Positions 24,750 through 34,800 of a stretch of DNA of 64,000 nt are shown here, one piece after another. How positions within the stretch are numbered: the first letter of the stretch is position 1; each line of letters opens with the position of its first letter. This stretch comes from CAJMNU01 sp905214855 (lineage in GTDB: Bacteria; Bacillota; Clostridia; Lachnospirales; Lachnospiraceae), in NCBI GenBank assembly GCA_937890595.1, contig CALADM010000010.1, positions 62,001 through 126,000 of the forward strand. The letters are read 5' to 3'. The notes beneath the pieces were generated by a model. It worked only from the letters and a program-made list of their open reading frames with translations. It ran no database searches and had not been told where the DNA came from. A program made the translations under genes and the position numbers.

Positions 24750-26639
24750 TTAAAATCCGATTTTATTCTTCTCGCTGCCATGTTGCTGTTCACTTGCTTC
24801 ATTCATCTCCAGAATCGCTTTTCTGATATCTTCACTCTTCAGATGGACAAAATCTTCTTTTTCTGTTGTATCCTTTTTCATGATCCGCTCTGCCATATAA
24901 GAAGTGGCAAGTTCCAATAATCTTCTTGCCTCTCTTCCATTTCCAAAATTGTCATCTTCTCTTCGTTTTTCAAAATAAGAAACTACCATTTCTTTTGCAT
25001 CCGGATCTGGCTCATATTGAAGAAGTTCTGCCTGTTTTTTGAAAATCTGCCACAATTCCTCTGAAGAATATGGTTGAAATACGAAAGTAGAATTGATCCT
25101 GCTTCTGATACCGGGATTTGCTTTCAAAAATATCTGCATTTTATTGTCCTCAGCACGGACAGATTTTCCTCCATATCCGGCAAAAATCACCATTTTATCT
25201 AAAGCATGTTCCTCTAATTCCACCAAAAGCTGTGCCATTGCTTCATTTGAATAAGAATCGGAATTCGCTCCATCTGCCATTAAAGAATATGCCTCATCGA
25301 TCAAAATACAGTCATACTCCTCAAACAATGCTTTTACTTTCGGGGCAGTCTGCCCCACATAAGCTCCTTTCAATTCTGCACCATTGACTGCGATGAAACG
25401 TGCCTGCGGGAGCAGTCCCTCCTCTTCCATCATCTGCCCCATCAACTGAGCGATCGAAGTTTTTGCAGTTCCTGGAGGTCCGATCATAACATGGGTATTG
25501 TGGTAATCTCCTGAAAGCCCCATCTTTTTGCGACACTGGTTGAATTTAAGCATATCTGCCAAACGCAATACCTGTTCTCTGACATTATCCAGACCAATAA
25601 ATTCATCTTTCAAACGATTTCTGGCACTTTTCTTTTTTCCGAATTCCACTTTTTGCTTATCTTCCTCATATAGTTTCAGAAAATCAAAATCTTCCTCTCC
25701 TACTATATTTCCCTTGAGATCTTTTTTGTCACGTTCTGCTTTACAATAACATACGATCTGGTTCAAATATGTATTATCATATTGATAATTTGTCTGTCGG
25801 ACTGCCTGCAAAATATTCTTATATGAAAATCTTTTTTTCGCTTTTAATCCATATTTTTTTAATAACGATGCAAAAACAACCTTATCGTATTCTTCAGATC
25901 TCCCGCTTTCCAGACAGATCTCATCTGCCAGAAGGTGCAATTTCAACATATTGATATAGAGTATATCGCTTTCACTTAATCTGCTGTTCTCTTTTTGAAA
26001 CTCATTCTCATCATTCCAGAAAAAATTATTGCCCTTTTGCAACAGAATATATACCTGTGAGTTTGAATCAAAAAACCGAAAATTTTCTATCATATCATGG
26101 ATTGATTCTCCATAATAAAAATCCAGATCCATCTCCACACAGACAGCTTCCCGATGATGTTCTGACCAATATGGTTTTATATTCTGTTGATTTTCCTGAC
26201 CTCCTAAAAGAAAATCTCCTCCAAATAATATAGAATCATCTTTTCCAGTCAAAAAACTTTCCAACTCATTTTCTTTAATCAAAGGGATGTGTAATGGATC
26301 TTCCGTACATACATTTTCTGTGCATACATTTTCTGTATCCATATCATCCTCCAACATCCCGTTATCCACATCGGATCTCTTAGAAAGGATCATACCAGAA
26401 AGATAGGAAACTGCGATCAGACGTTCCTCTCTGCTTCCACCATATATAAGAACATACTGTGGTTCTTTTCTTCGTATTCCAAGCTCATAGACTGGCTGAT
26501 ACTTTTTAGCCCATTTTAGATCCTTTTTCACATATTTAGGTTCTACTGGATGAACATGTAACTGTTCAATTTTTTCATTTCTATTTTGATTTTGAATATA
26601 ATACTGTTTCTTTTTAGGCAACACAATGTTTAATTCCAT
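24750..26639 (-). CDS. AAA+ ATPase of the CbxX/CfxQ/EccA-like family
   Basis: 629 residues. The first 330 or so have no recognised domain. From about 340 there is an AAA+ module: the linker segment FIGLDNVREQVLRL, Walker A GPPGTAKTS, pore-like GAYVGQTAPKV, Walker B CILIDEAYSLM, sensor-like MVIFAGYGG, the Arg-finger region ANPGIRSRI, and a lid ending NGREARRLLE. CbxX, SpoVK and EccA share this plan and act as remodelling ATPases. Diverges from a winged-helix gene at 26931 and lies near a WYL regulator, so the three may form one locus. Substrate unknown. Confidence 0.83.
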   Translation of the reverse strand: MELNIVLPKKKQYYIQNQNRNEKIEQLHVHPVEPKYVKKDLKWAKKYQPVYELGIRRKEPQYVLIYGGSREERLIAVSYLSGMILSKRSDVDNGMLEDDMDTENVCTENVCTEDPLHIPLIKENELESFLTGKDDSILFGGDFLLGGQENQQNIKPYWSEHHREAVCVEMDLDFYYGESIHDMIENFRFFDSNSQVYILLQKGNNFFWNDENEFQKENSRLSESDILYINMLKLHLLADEICLESGRSEEYDKVVFASLLKKYGLKAKKRFSYKNILQAVRQTNYQYDNTYLNQIVCYCKAERDKKDLKGNIVGEEDFDFLKLYEEDKQKVEFGKKKSARNRLKDEFIGLDNVREQVLRLADMLKFNQCRKKMGLSGDYHNTHVMIGPPGTAKTSIAQLMGQMMEEEGLLPQARFIAVNGAELKGAYVGQTAPKVKALFEEYDCILIDEAYSLMADGANSDSYSNEAMAQLLVELEEHALDKMVIFAGYGGKSVRAEDNKMQIFLKANPGIRSRINSTFVFQPYSSEELWQIFKKQAELLQYEPDPDAKEMVVSYFEKRREDDNFGNGREARRLLELATSYMAERIMKKDTTEKEDFVHLKSEDIRKAILEMNEASEQQHGSEKNKIGF

Positions 26640-26820
26640 CTTTTCAGTCCCCTTTCCTTTTATCTATGTGTCAGATCATTCTATACTGCTCTTTTCTTCC
26701 TTTTTACTCTAAGCTATCCCGATATGCAAATCTGCGTATTATCAACCTCTTCGTTTTCCGAATCTTCTGTTTAAACTATACCTTTCAGATTTTTAATTTT
26801 TTTAATTTTCCCTCATTATC

Positions 26821-26852
26821 GGTAAATTTTTACCTAGATTTTTCGCTATACT
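26821..26852 (+). promoter_or_regulatory. palindrome next to a -10 before the winged-helix gene
   Basis: GGTAAA-TT-TTTACC (26821-26834) lies 12 bases before TATACT (26847-26852), in the usual -35 position where no good -35 is seen. This suggests an operator or activator site, possibly for the protein encoded downstream. The rest of the 26640-26930 gap is AT-rich with nothing else recognised. Confidence 0.35.
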
Positions 26853-26930
26853 AAAAACACAAAAACAAAATTACTTCTTATTCGTACAGACACTATTCAA
26901 ATTTAACATTTTGGAAAAGGAGGATTTTTT

Positions 26931-27245
26931 ATGGCATATTTTCCAAACAGACTTTCCCCAGTGATTATTTTAGATGTACTTTTTCAGGCAAAACGTCCAC
27001 TCACTATTTCCGAACTGACATATAAGATCAATCTCATGTACTCTCCCATGACCTACCCAGAACATGCTGTACATCGCGATACAGTGGCACGTTTTGTAAA
27101 AGATCTCTATCTGTATTGTCCTTCTGGAATGTTCAGCATTGCATGCTACCGCAAACATGGAACTTCCTTTGAGCAAATCTTCCCGGAAGATTTCCCTTCC
27201 TCTGCATATATAGGTCTGGCACGCACCTTACGTTCCGTCTCCTGA
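26931..27245 (+). CDS. small winged-helix-like protein, probable regulator
   Basis: 104 residues. The pattern VIILDVLFQAKRPLTISELTYKI followed by HRDTVARFVKDLY reads as a helix-turn-helix of the kind at the start of WYL regulators. The WYL gene at 27396 begins with a similar arrangement (LTILAALKMY, HPLTSEAICQKL, TPKTVRTQLQDLY), so this looks like a stand-alone version of that DNA-binding domain. The ATG follows AAGGAGG. A strong terminator follows at 27293, so it is a single-gene transcript. Function inferred from pattern only. Confidence 0.6.
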   Translation: MAYFPNRLSPVIILDVLFQAKRPLTISELTYKINLMYSPMTYPEHAVHRDTVARFVKDLYLYCPSGMFSIACYRKHGTSFEQIFPEDFPSSAYIGLARTLRSVS

Positions 27246-27292
27246 TCACTTCTTGACCTATTCTATGTTTCTCGTATCCTGTTTTGTGACAC

Positions 27293-27318
27293 CGCCTGCA
27301 ACAGCAGGCGTATTTTTT
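27293..27318 (+). terminator. rho-independent terminator after the winged-helix gene
   Basis: CGCCTGC-AACA-GCAGGCG, a perfect 7-bp stem followed by TATTTTTTAT. Confidence 0.88.
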
Positions 27319-27341
27319 ATCCTTCTATTTTTTCTTTTTTC

Positions 27342-27370
27342 TTGACAGAACGTACACTGCCATATACAAT
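27342..27370 (+). promoter_or_regulatory. sigma-A promoter for the WYL regulator
   Basis: TTGACA, 17 bases, TACAAT. Predicted start near 27377 gives a very short leader with GGAGG. It fixes the gene start at 27396, since an in-frame upstream ATG-like start at 27342 would lie within the promoter. Confidence 0.8.
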
Positions 27371-27395
27371 ACCGTACAAAATGGAGGTTTTTATT

Positions 27396-28541
27396 ATGGA
27401 TTGCCCTGCAAAATTATATTCTTTAACTATATTGGCTGCCTTAAAAATGTACTCTGACCAACAGCATCCTCTCACATCTGAGGCGATCTGTCAGAAACTA
27501 TTACATGATCCGTCTATCACCTGTCATATCACACCAAAAACTGTCCGGACGCAGCTTCAGGATCTCTATGAACTGTTTTTGTCTTCACGGGACTATTTTG
27601 AACAGGCATATGGAGGAAGCCTGCACTGTCTTGTCAAAACTGCTGATCGTACCCTAAAGGATGTGGAAGAATATACAGAAGAAACAAACGCTTGGGAAAA
27701 CTCTCAAAAAAGCCGTTATTATTACTGGGAACCATCTGTTTCTAAGGAAGAGTGGACTCTATTCCAAAATATGATCCTGTGCAACCAATACCTGACCGTG
27801 GAACAGACCAAAGATCTCTATGATCTGACAGAACGTATGAAAAATCCAGAAAATCCGCTTCATTATGTCTCAGAACGCAATCGTCTGTATAAACAAAAAG
27901 ATATTGATATTTTTAAAACTCTTTCCCTTTTACAGACACAAATAAGAAAAAATCAGCGTGTTATCATGCAGTATGGAGAATATCGCGCGGGTACTACACT
28001 CTCACCAAGAGGCAAAGAACGTCTGATCAATCCCTACGCAGTTCTCTCTACAAATGGGTATCTCTATCTGATTGCTACCCCTGCCAATCAGCCAGAACGT
28101 ATCATCAATTTTAGGGTGGATCGCATTCTCTCCCTCTCCATCCCAAATGAAAATGAGCAAAAACGTGAAGCAATCCCTCTTCCTCTTAGAAAATACTTTC
28201 CAAATGCAGATAAATCCTTTATGGATGCTCCCCTTTACCGAAATGAACACCCTGTCATGTATTCTGGTGAAGTCGCACATATCCAGCTTCTGTGTCATCC
28301 ATCCATTCTCAATAATGTGATCGATGATTTTGGATTTAATCTGCGTATTGAAACCAAACACAATTATACTCCTTCTGACTGGGTTCTTATTAAAATGCAT
28401 GCCTCTTTGATGGGAACAAAAGTTTTCTGTGTTCATCATTGCAGACATTGCCTTATTTTAAATCCCATACAGCTTCGTGTATCTGTTCTGGAAAACCTTC
28501 GGGAAGGTCTTTGTTTAAATGAGTTTTCTGAATTTACCTAA
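27396..28541 (+). CDS. WYL domain-containing transcriptional regulator
   Basis: 381 residues from the ATG that follows GGAGG. An N-terminal winged-helix domain (LTILAALKMY to TVRTQLQDLYEL) is followed by a WYL domain. That domain carries RVIMQYGEYRAGT, LINPYAVLSTNGYLYLIAT (the WYL-like triplet region) and RIINFRVDRIL. WYL domains bind ligands such as nucleic acids or nucleotides and often regulate stress or defence genes. A C-terminal WCX-like part (QLLCHPSILNNVIDDF) is present. Probable targets are itself, the small winged-helix gene or the AAA+ gene nearby, but this is inference. An ABC ATPase gene follows by 71 bases. Confidence 0.87.
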   Translation: MDCPAKLYSLTILAALKMYSDQQHPLTSEAICQKLLHDPSITCHITPKTVRTQLQDLYELFLSSRDYFEQAYGGSLHCLVKTADRTLKDVEEYTEETNAWENSQKSRYYYWEPSVSKEEWTLFQNMILCNQYLTVEQTKDLYDLTERMKNPENPLHYVSERNRLYKQKDIDIFKTLSLLQTQIRKNQRVIMQYGEYRAGTTLSPRGKERLINPYAVLSTNGYLYLIATPANQPERIINFRVDRILSLSIPNENEQKREAIPLPLRKYFPNADKSFMDAPLYRNEHPVMYSGEVAHIQLLCHPSILNNVIDDFGFNLRIETKHNYTPSDWVLIKMHASLMGTKVFCVHHCRHCLILNPIQLRVSVLENLREGLCLNEFSEFT

Positions 28542-28612
28542 TTTTATGCAAATTTTCAAAAGACAGGCATATACTGACAATAAATCTAAGAATTCGGAAG
28601 GTATGCATCCTC

Positions 28613-29371
28613 ATGACTCCAAAACTTCTCATACGTCATCTTTCTTTTTCCTATCACACCATGGAGAAAGAAACTCAGGCACTCTCTGACCTCTCCTTTT
28701 CTATAAATTCTGGTGAATTTGTCGCTGTAGTAGGTCCTTCCGGCTGCGGCAAATCCACTCTCCTCTCTCTAATCTGTGGGTTGAGCAAACCAGATGAAGG
28801 AGAAATTTTCATTGATGGAATCCCACGTTCTAACTATCAGACTCCTATTGGATATATGCTCCAAAAAGATCATTTGCTCGAATGGAGAACAATCCTATCC
28901 AATGCTGGTCTTGGATTAGAAATTGCCCACTGCATGACACCAGCCAAAAAAGAATATCTTCTCTCTATGTTAAAATCCTATGGTCTTGGAGCTTTTGCTC
29001 TATCAAAACCATCTCAACTTTCTGGGGGAATGCGTCAAAGAGCTGCTTTAGTACGCACACTCGCAATGGAACCAGATCTTCTCCTTTTGGATGAACCATT
29101 TTCTGCTCTGGATTATCAGACCCGTCTGCAAGTTTGTGATGATATCAGTTCCATCATACGAGAACAAAAAAAGACGGCTCTGCTGATCACACATGATCTT
29201 GCAGAAGCCGTCAGTATCGCTGACAAAGTGATCGTCCTTAGTCAACGACCAGGACATATCAAAAAAATACTCCCTATTCATTTTTCAAGTGCCTATGATA
29301 CACCTCTCAAACGACGCAATGCACCTGAATTTCCTGTCTATTTTCAGATGGTCTGGGAAACAATCCAGTAA
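28613..29371 (+). CDS. ABC transporter ATP-binding protein, NitT/TauT/SsuB/ThiZ type
   Basis: 252 residues. Complete ATPase: Walker A VGPSGCGKSTL, Q-loop MLQKDHLLEWRT (the LLPW/LLEW variant typical of nitrate/taurine/sulfonate/pyrimidine importers), signature LSGGMRQR, Walker B LLLLDEPFSALD and H-loop THDLAEAV. No permease or binding protein is adjacent. The NMT1-like binding protein at 5391-6434 is the only family partner in the window and may belong with it, but the permease must lie elsewhere. Confidence 0.88.
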   Translation: MTPKLLIRHLSFSYHTMEKETQALSDLSFSINSGEFVAVVGPSGCGKSTLLSLICGLSKPDEGEIFIDGIPRSNYQTPIGYMLQKDHLLEWRTILSNAGLGLEIAHCMTPAKKEYLLSMLKSYGLGAFALSKPSQLSGGMRQRAALVRTLAMEPDLLLLDEPFSALDYQTRLQVCDDISSIIREQKKTALLITHDLAEAVSIADKVIVLSQRPGHIKKILPIHFSSAYDTPLKRRNAPEFPVYFQMVWETIQ

Positions 29372-29394
29372 AACAGAGATACCTGTCTGCTTTT

Positions 29395-30354
29395 TTAAAA
29401 TGTTACTGGTTCTTTGATCGGGGCTGTCAGAGAAACATCCTCTGCGTAAAGAACAGGTCCTTCGCCATGATAATCTTTCTGATATTCATATTCTACACGG
29501 GCACGAACCTTTACCCAATCCTTCGTCTTTAAATTCTTTGCTGCCGGAGACTTGCACACATAACCTAGGAATGTCATGTCTGCTTCACAGCAAGCCATTG
29601 CCATACGCCCTGGAACAAAGCAGTCTGATGGGAATTTTCTGCTCTTTAAGACCATTCCCGTAAATTCAAACACTTTTCCCCTATAACGGTCAGGCGCATC
29701 CATCATATCCATATACCAGATGCCATATGCTTCTGGTGTGATTTTTATGACATCTTTTGTTAAATCGTATGGCAGATCTTCCTCTATTGTTTCACGGATT
29801 TCTCCCTGTTCGTCCTCAAAAATGATCTCTGCATTAGGAGCTAGTGCCCGAAGCTGTCTTTTATAATTTCCAAGCTCTCCACTCTCTCTGTCACAGCGAT
29901 TACAGATGATCAATTCTGTATCTTTTACCAAAATAGAAAGAAGTGGGCGCATATTGGCATAATATGAAGCAAATGTGGATCCGTCAATCAGTGTGATCTG
30001 CTGGTAGATCTCCCAGTCATTAGGAAGTTCTAAACCAGCAAGATCCCACATTCCATTCCATTCCAGAAGCACTCTGGAAGGATTGTACATCAATTCCCAG
30101 TCTCTCAATTTTTCTGCAGTAAGATCATCCTGATCTTCCACAGTGATCATAGTGGTATGATGTTCCTTTAAAAAAGCCTCATCATACTCTTCCTCTCCCT
30201 CTTCACATACGATCAATAGTGTATTTTCGTCTGTCTGGAAATATTCCTGATCCATAGTAAATTTCAGGAATTGTGTCTTACCGCTCTCTAAAAAGCCTGT
30301 AATCAGGAATACTGGCATGATCTCTTCCTGCATCTCTTCCATTTCACTCATCAT
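29395..30354 (-). CDS. COG0523-like GTPase fused to a YcgQ/DUF1980-like domain
   Basis: 319 residues. The first half resembles a CobW/COG0523 P-loop GTPase: ITGFLESGKTQFL (Walker A), VLLEWNGMW (Walker B region) and ICNRCDRES (the NKxD-like base-binding site, here degenerate). The second half (GKVFEFTGMVLKSR, FVPGRMAMACCEADMTFLGYVC) resembles the YcgQ/TIGR03943 domain normally encoded as a separate protein beside YcgR-type permeases. The fusion suggests a metallochaperone tied to a divalent-metal process. The CxCC metal motif of classical COG0523 is missing from its GTPase part. It lies 48 bases after another COG0523 gene. Confidence 0.75.
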   Translation of the reverse strand: MMSEMEEMQEEIMPVFLITGFLESGKTQFLKFTMDQEYFQTDENTLLIVCEEGEEEYDEAFLKEHHTTMITVEDQDDLTAEKLRDWELMYNPSRVLLEWNGMWDLAGLELPNDWEIYQQITLIDGSTFASYYANMRPLLSILVKDTELIICNRCDRESGELGNYKRQLRALAPNAEIIFEDEQGEIRETIEEDLPYDLTKDVIKITPEAYGIWYMDMMDAPDRYRGKVFEFTGMVLKSRKFPSDCFVPGRMAMACCEADMTFLGYVCKSPAAKNLKTKDWVKVRARVEYEYQKDYHGEGPVLYAEDVSLTAPIKEPVTF

Positions 30355-30402
30355 TTTATCCTTTCTCAGATGATAGAACTGCCCTTTGGCAATTTCTCTG
30401 TC

Positions 30403-31602
30403 TTATTTTCTAAAGGCTGTTCTAATTGCCTCTTCATCCAGTTTTGCACCAATTACACATACTTTTCCAGTCAGTTCCGGACTTCCAGTACGCACTTCAT
30501 ATTCTTCTGGAACAAGATCAAAATAAATCCACTCACTTGAATCTGCACTTGGGATCATTCCTTTTGCACGAAGGATCTGACCATATTTCTCCCCATTTGC
30601 AAGTTCATCTAAGATCTTCTCCAGATCCGTCTTTGCGATAGCTTCCACATTCTCAAGACCAATACTTGTAAAAACTTCGTCCGCATGATGGTGATGGTGT
30701 CCACAACTGCACTCTTCTCCATCATGGTGATGATGGTGATGCTCATGCTCTTCATCATGATGGTGTCCGCAACTGCACTCTTCTCCATCATGGTGATGGT
30801 GGTGATGTTCATGCTCTTCATCGTGATGGTGTCCGCAACTGCACTCTTCTCCATCATGGTGATGGTGGTGATGTTCATGCTCTTCATCGTGATGGTGTCC
30901 GCAACTGCACTCTTCTCCATCGTGGTGATGGTGATGATGTTCATGCTCTTCGTGTTCTTTTGCACATGCCTCCAGCACCTCTTTCATCAGGTCAGATTTC
31001 ATATCCACTGGTTTTTCAATTAAAGCTAACATCTGTGCTCCATCCAGCTGTGCGATCGGTGTCGTTACAATTGTTGCATGTGCATTATGCTCACGGAGCA
31101 TCTGCACAGCCTGATCTACTTTCTCTTTAGATGCAGTATCGGTACGGCTTACTACAATTGTTCCTGCATGTTCAATCTGATCATTAAAGAATTCTCCAAA
31201 ATTCTTCATATACATCTTGCATTTTGATGCATCTACAACAGTTACAGACATATTGAGAGCAACATCTAATTTTTTGGAAACATCCAAAACTGCCTTTGTT
31301 ACATCTGAAAGTTTACCAACACCTGACGGCTCGATCAAAACACGGTCTGGATGATATGTGGTCAATACTTCCTCCAGAGAACGTCCAAAATCTCCTACTA
31401 AAGAACAGCAGATACAACCAGAGTTCATCTCGCGGATCTCAATTCCAGAGTCTTTCAAAAAGCCTCCATCAATACCAATTTCGCCAAACTCATTCTCAAT
31501 AAGAATTACTTTCTCACCTGCAATTGCCTCTTCCAACAGTTTCTTAATAAATGTAGTCTTCCCAGCACCTAAAAAGCCTGAGATAATATCAATTTTTGTC
31601 AT
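30403..31602 (-). CDS. COG0523/CobW GTPase with tandem His/Cys-rich metal-binding repeats
   Basis: About 399 residues from an ATG that follows AGGAGG; an in-frame start 7 codons upstream is less likely. G3E GTPase: Walker A GFLGAGKTT, the metal motif GCICCSL, VLIEPSGVG and SRTDTAS. Between the GTPase and CobW C-terminal domains lies a 90-residue insert of four 22-residue repeats, each with a run of six His, a DGEE and a CSCGHHH. The family moves zinc, nickel or cobalt into target proteins, and His-rich loops store or deliver the metal. ZnuABC at 41.9-44.7 kb makes zinc the most likely ion. Confidence 0.9.
   Translation of the reverse strand: MTKIDIISGFLGAGKTTFIKKLLEEAIAGEKVILIENEFGEIGIDGGFLKDSGIEIREMNSGCICCSLVGDFGRSLEEVLTTYHPDRVLIEPSGVGKLSDVTKAVLDVSKKLDVALNMSVTVVDASKCKMYMKNFGEFFNDQIEHAGTIVVSRTDTASKEKVDQAVQMLREHNAHATIVTTPIAQLDGAQMLALIEKPVDMKSDLMKEVLEACAKEHEEHEHHHHHHDGEECSCGHHHDEEHEHHHHHHDGEECSCGHHHDEEHEHHHHHHDGEECSCGHHHDEEHEHHHHHHDGEECSCGHHHHHADEVFTSIGLENVEAIAKTDLEKILDELANGEKYGQILRAKGMIPSADSSEWIYFDLVPEEYEVRTGSPELTGKVCVIGAKLDEEAIRTAFRK
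30683..30954 (-). repeat. four tandem copies of a 66-bp in-frame repeat
   Basis: The unit repeats every 66 bases (the TCCGCAACTGCACTC segment at about 30700, 30766, 30832, 30898) with only a few base differences. It encodes the His/Cys-rich insert of the COG0523 protein. Near-identity suggests recent amplification and possible copy-number variation between strains. Confidence 0.9.
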
Positions 31603-31749
31603 ATAAAGTCCTCCTATCTGCATAATTCACTTTTTTTATTTTATCTAATATATGTTTCTATCTAGTCCTTCGCTTATGTACAACATTTTATGCAGCGCAT
31701 ACGATTTTTTGCCGCTAGGAAACAGATCCCATTTCTGTCCTAAACTGGT

Positions 31750-31815
31750 ATTTTACCACATTCTTCTTTTAAACTCAATACTTGCCAAATATCATTTATA
31801 ATACATAGCAAGTAT
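31750..31815 (-). promoter_or_regulatory. promoter and upstream inverted repeat for the COG0523 genes
   Basis: Minus strand TTGAGT, 17 bases, TAAAAT (31750-31778). The inverted repeat ATACTTGC...GCAAGTAT (31778-31785 and 31808-31815) abuts the -35 and could be an operator or the end of a hairpin after sbcC. The -10 lies in GGTA-AAA-TACC. The leader to the ATG is about 140 bases. No clear Zur box was identified. Confidence 0.5.
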
Positions 31816-31840
31816 GCTTTTATGGTTTATAGCACAATTG

Positions 31841-34800
31841 CTATATGATCTGCCCTTCTATCGTCACTTTGCTTCCTATTCCATCTTTTCCCCGAAGTTT
31901 AGTGATCACAATTTTCTTTTCAATACGTTCTTTTAATTCTGCAACATGTGAAATGATACCAACCATTCGATTCCCTTCTGTCAGATTATTTAGTGCTTTT
32001 ACCGCCTGATCTAATGATTGTTCATCTAAAGAACCAAATCCCTCATCTACAAACATGGCATCCAGTTGGATTCCTCCTGCATAGGATTGAATTTCATCAG
32101 ATAATCCTAATGCCAATGCCAAAGATGCCTGAAAAGACTCTCCTCCTGACAGCGTCTTTACACTTCTCTCTGTAGCATTATAATGATCGATCACATTCAG
32201 ATCCAAACCTGCTTTTTCTCTTCTGTTTTCATTGTCCTGACGGCGTTTTAGTTCGTACTGACCATTGCTCATTGACAGTAAACGTAGATTCGCCCGCCGT
32301 ACAATCCTGTCAAAATAAGCCATCTGCACATATGTTTCCAGTTCAATCTTATACTTCCCTGTCAAAGTTCCATTCGCTGTATCAGATAGCGACTTTATCC
32401 AATTATAAGTGACTTCCGTTTCTTTTAAGGAGTCCCATTTTCTTACTACAGAGTCATAAATTTTTTTATTGGTCATATATCCCAGTTTATATTGATTCCT
32501 ATTGTCCTCTGCTTCTTTCTTTTTCTCTTTTATCCTTTCCAATTCTTTCAAAAACTCTTCTGTCCGATCTTCCCACTCTGAAGGAAGTTTTTCGCTTAAA
32601 GATTTAATATGATCTTCTTCTCTATGACACTTCTCCTGCCAATTGTGATATTTTTCCTCAGCCTGTTCCAAATGTGTATCTATCTCTCGCTGTTTTTCTT
32701 CATATATATGGATCGATTCTTTTATCTGACCTACATTCCTACCATGCAGACCTTCCTCTAATCCACTTATTCTTTCTTGACATTGATGGATTTCCACTTC
32801 CAATTTTCCTAAATGTACAGTTTCTTGATTTTTCATCTCTTCCAATTGTTTCATTTTTTCTTGGCTCTGTGATAAGATTTCCTCTGTTTTCGCCTTCTTT
32901 TTTTGAATTTCTTCTAAATATTCCCGTTGTTTTCTATATATATCAATCTCCTCACAGAGCCATTTAAAGATCTCATCTGGATTTTTAAAGTTCTCTGCTT
33001 CTTGCTGCTGTTTTCTTTTCTCTTCCAGTAAAGCTAAATGCTCTGTCAGAACTTTCTTCATTTCCATTTTCCGACCATCTAAAGAATGAATCTGTTTTTT
33101 CCAGTTTTCTTCCTTTTTTAAATCCTGTTCTATCTCTTCTTGAAGTCTTTTTTCCTCTGCCTGCTCTCTTTGATACTGTATTTCCCGTTCACATTGTCTC
33201 TTATAGCACATCTGTGCCATCTCCAAGTGCAGCTTTACCTCTTCTTCCGTATTTTTCTCCAACCCTCGACCCACAAATGATTCTTCTAATTGTTTTATTT
33301 TTCCCCTTATATAAGCGTCATTTTCATCTTTTTTCTTCTCCCATACACGCATCTTTTCTTTTTTCTGTTCCAAAAGAATATCTGCTTCTTGCTGTTGTCT
33401 CTCCAGAATATTTAAAAATGAACTTTCTCTTTCCAGATATCGCTCTTCTTCCTCTAATGCCTTCTTTTTATCTTCCAGCTTCTGCTTTTGCAGCTGTATA
33501 CATTGAACAGTCTCTTTCCATCCCACAATCTCCTGACACAGACTACTTCCCTTTTTCTCTATCTCATTCTTTTTCTCTTCTATCTGTTTTCGTATCTGTG
33601 TTAAGACTGCCCCAAGCCGTTCTGTCTGATCTCTGATCTCCTGATATTCCTTCTTTTTATGCTCTATCTCTTCTTTTCTTGGTTCGCCTTTCTTCTCTTT
33701 GGCAAGTACTGGATGATGAATAGATCCACACACAGGACAGGCTTCTCCTTCCTTTAAATGTTTCGCCAAAATTCCTGCCTGTGCATCCAAAAAACGTTGC
33801 TCCAAAACCAGACTTTCCTTTCCAAGTCTATCTCTTTCTTTTGCAGCCTCCAGATACTTCTTCTCCGTCTGTTCCAGACACACCTGCTTTTCTCTTAATT
33901 CTCCTGCACATTTCAAAATTTCTTCTGCTATATGTTTCTGCTGTGTACATTGCGACATTTCTTTCTGTAGATCAGCTAATCTAAATTTTGCCTGTTCTGC
34001 TGCATGTTTTTTTGCCTCAATCTGCTGATATTCTTTTTCTTTCTTCTCTTTTTCCAAAAAGGACTCTTCTATCTTCTTCTCTATTTTCTCTGACTCACTT
34101 TGTAGTTCTCTTAGCTCTCTCTTCAGTTTTTTCACTGTTTGCCAAGTTTCTTCCCAGTATTGTTTTTGATGATAGGCTTCTGCCTTCTCCTCTGATAAGT
34201 TTCTTTTTTCTTCCAGCTTTTCACAAAGTCTCTTTCTATATTGTTCTTTCTCTTTTCTTTCCTCCTCCCATTTTTTACAACATTGTTCCAGTTCTTCCTG
34301 CTTACTTGTTACACTGCTGATATTTGCATATAATTCTCTGATTTCCTGATATTTCTGCCTTACTTCTTTCTCCTTTACATGAACCCGTTCATAGTCACGT
34401 TCACAATTTTTCCACTCCTCCAGCTCTCTCTGCATCGTTTCACATTCCTGATACAAACTGTTCTGCTGGTTCTGTCTATCTTCCTGCTGTTTTAAAACCT
34501 GCCTTTGCTCTCCCTTTTTCTGTTCTGCTTCTTTCTTACTCTTTTCCCATTCATACCAGTCATTTAAATACTGTTTTTCTAAACGGATCCGCTCTCCAAA
34601 CCCATTCTCCTCATTCTTTTCCCTCTTTGCCTTTCGATACTCCTCCTCTGCTTGTCTATACTCCACTTTCTCTGTTTCATATCTCTCTTTTGCCTGTTCT
34701 AACTCAATGTTATATTCCTGATTCTTCTTTTCCTTCTCCAAAAAGCCTTGAAAGCGAAGAATTTCGTTTTCCATAGCTTTTCTTCGAGACTCCCATCTCT

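Noticed and set aside
30683..30954. CRISPR-like array
   Set aside because: The 66-bp units are contiguous, in frame and near-identical with no unique spacers, so they are coding repeats.
30685..31023. Open frames on both strands across the His-rich repeat region
   Set aside because: They are products of the repetitive GTGATG/CATCAC composition opposite or out of frame with the GTPase gene, and have no ribosome binding site or family pattern.
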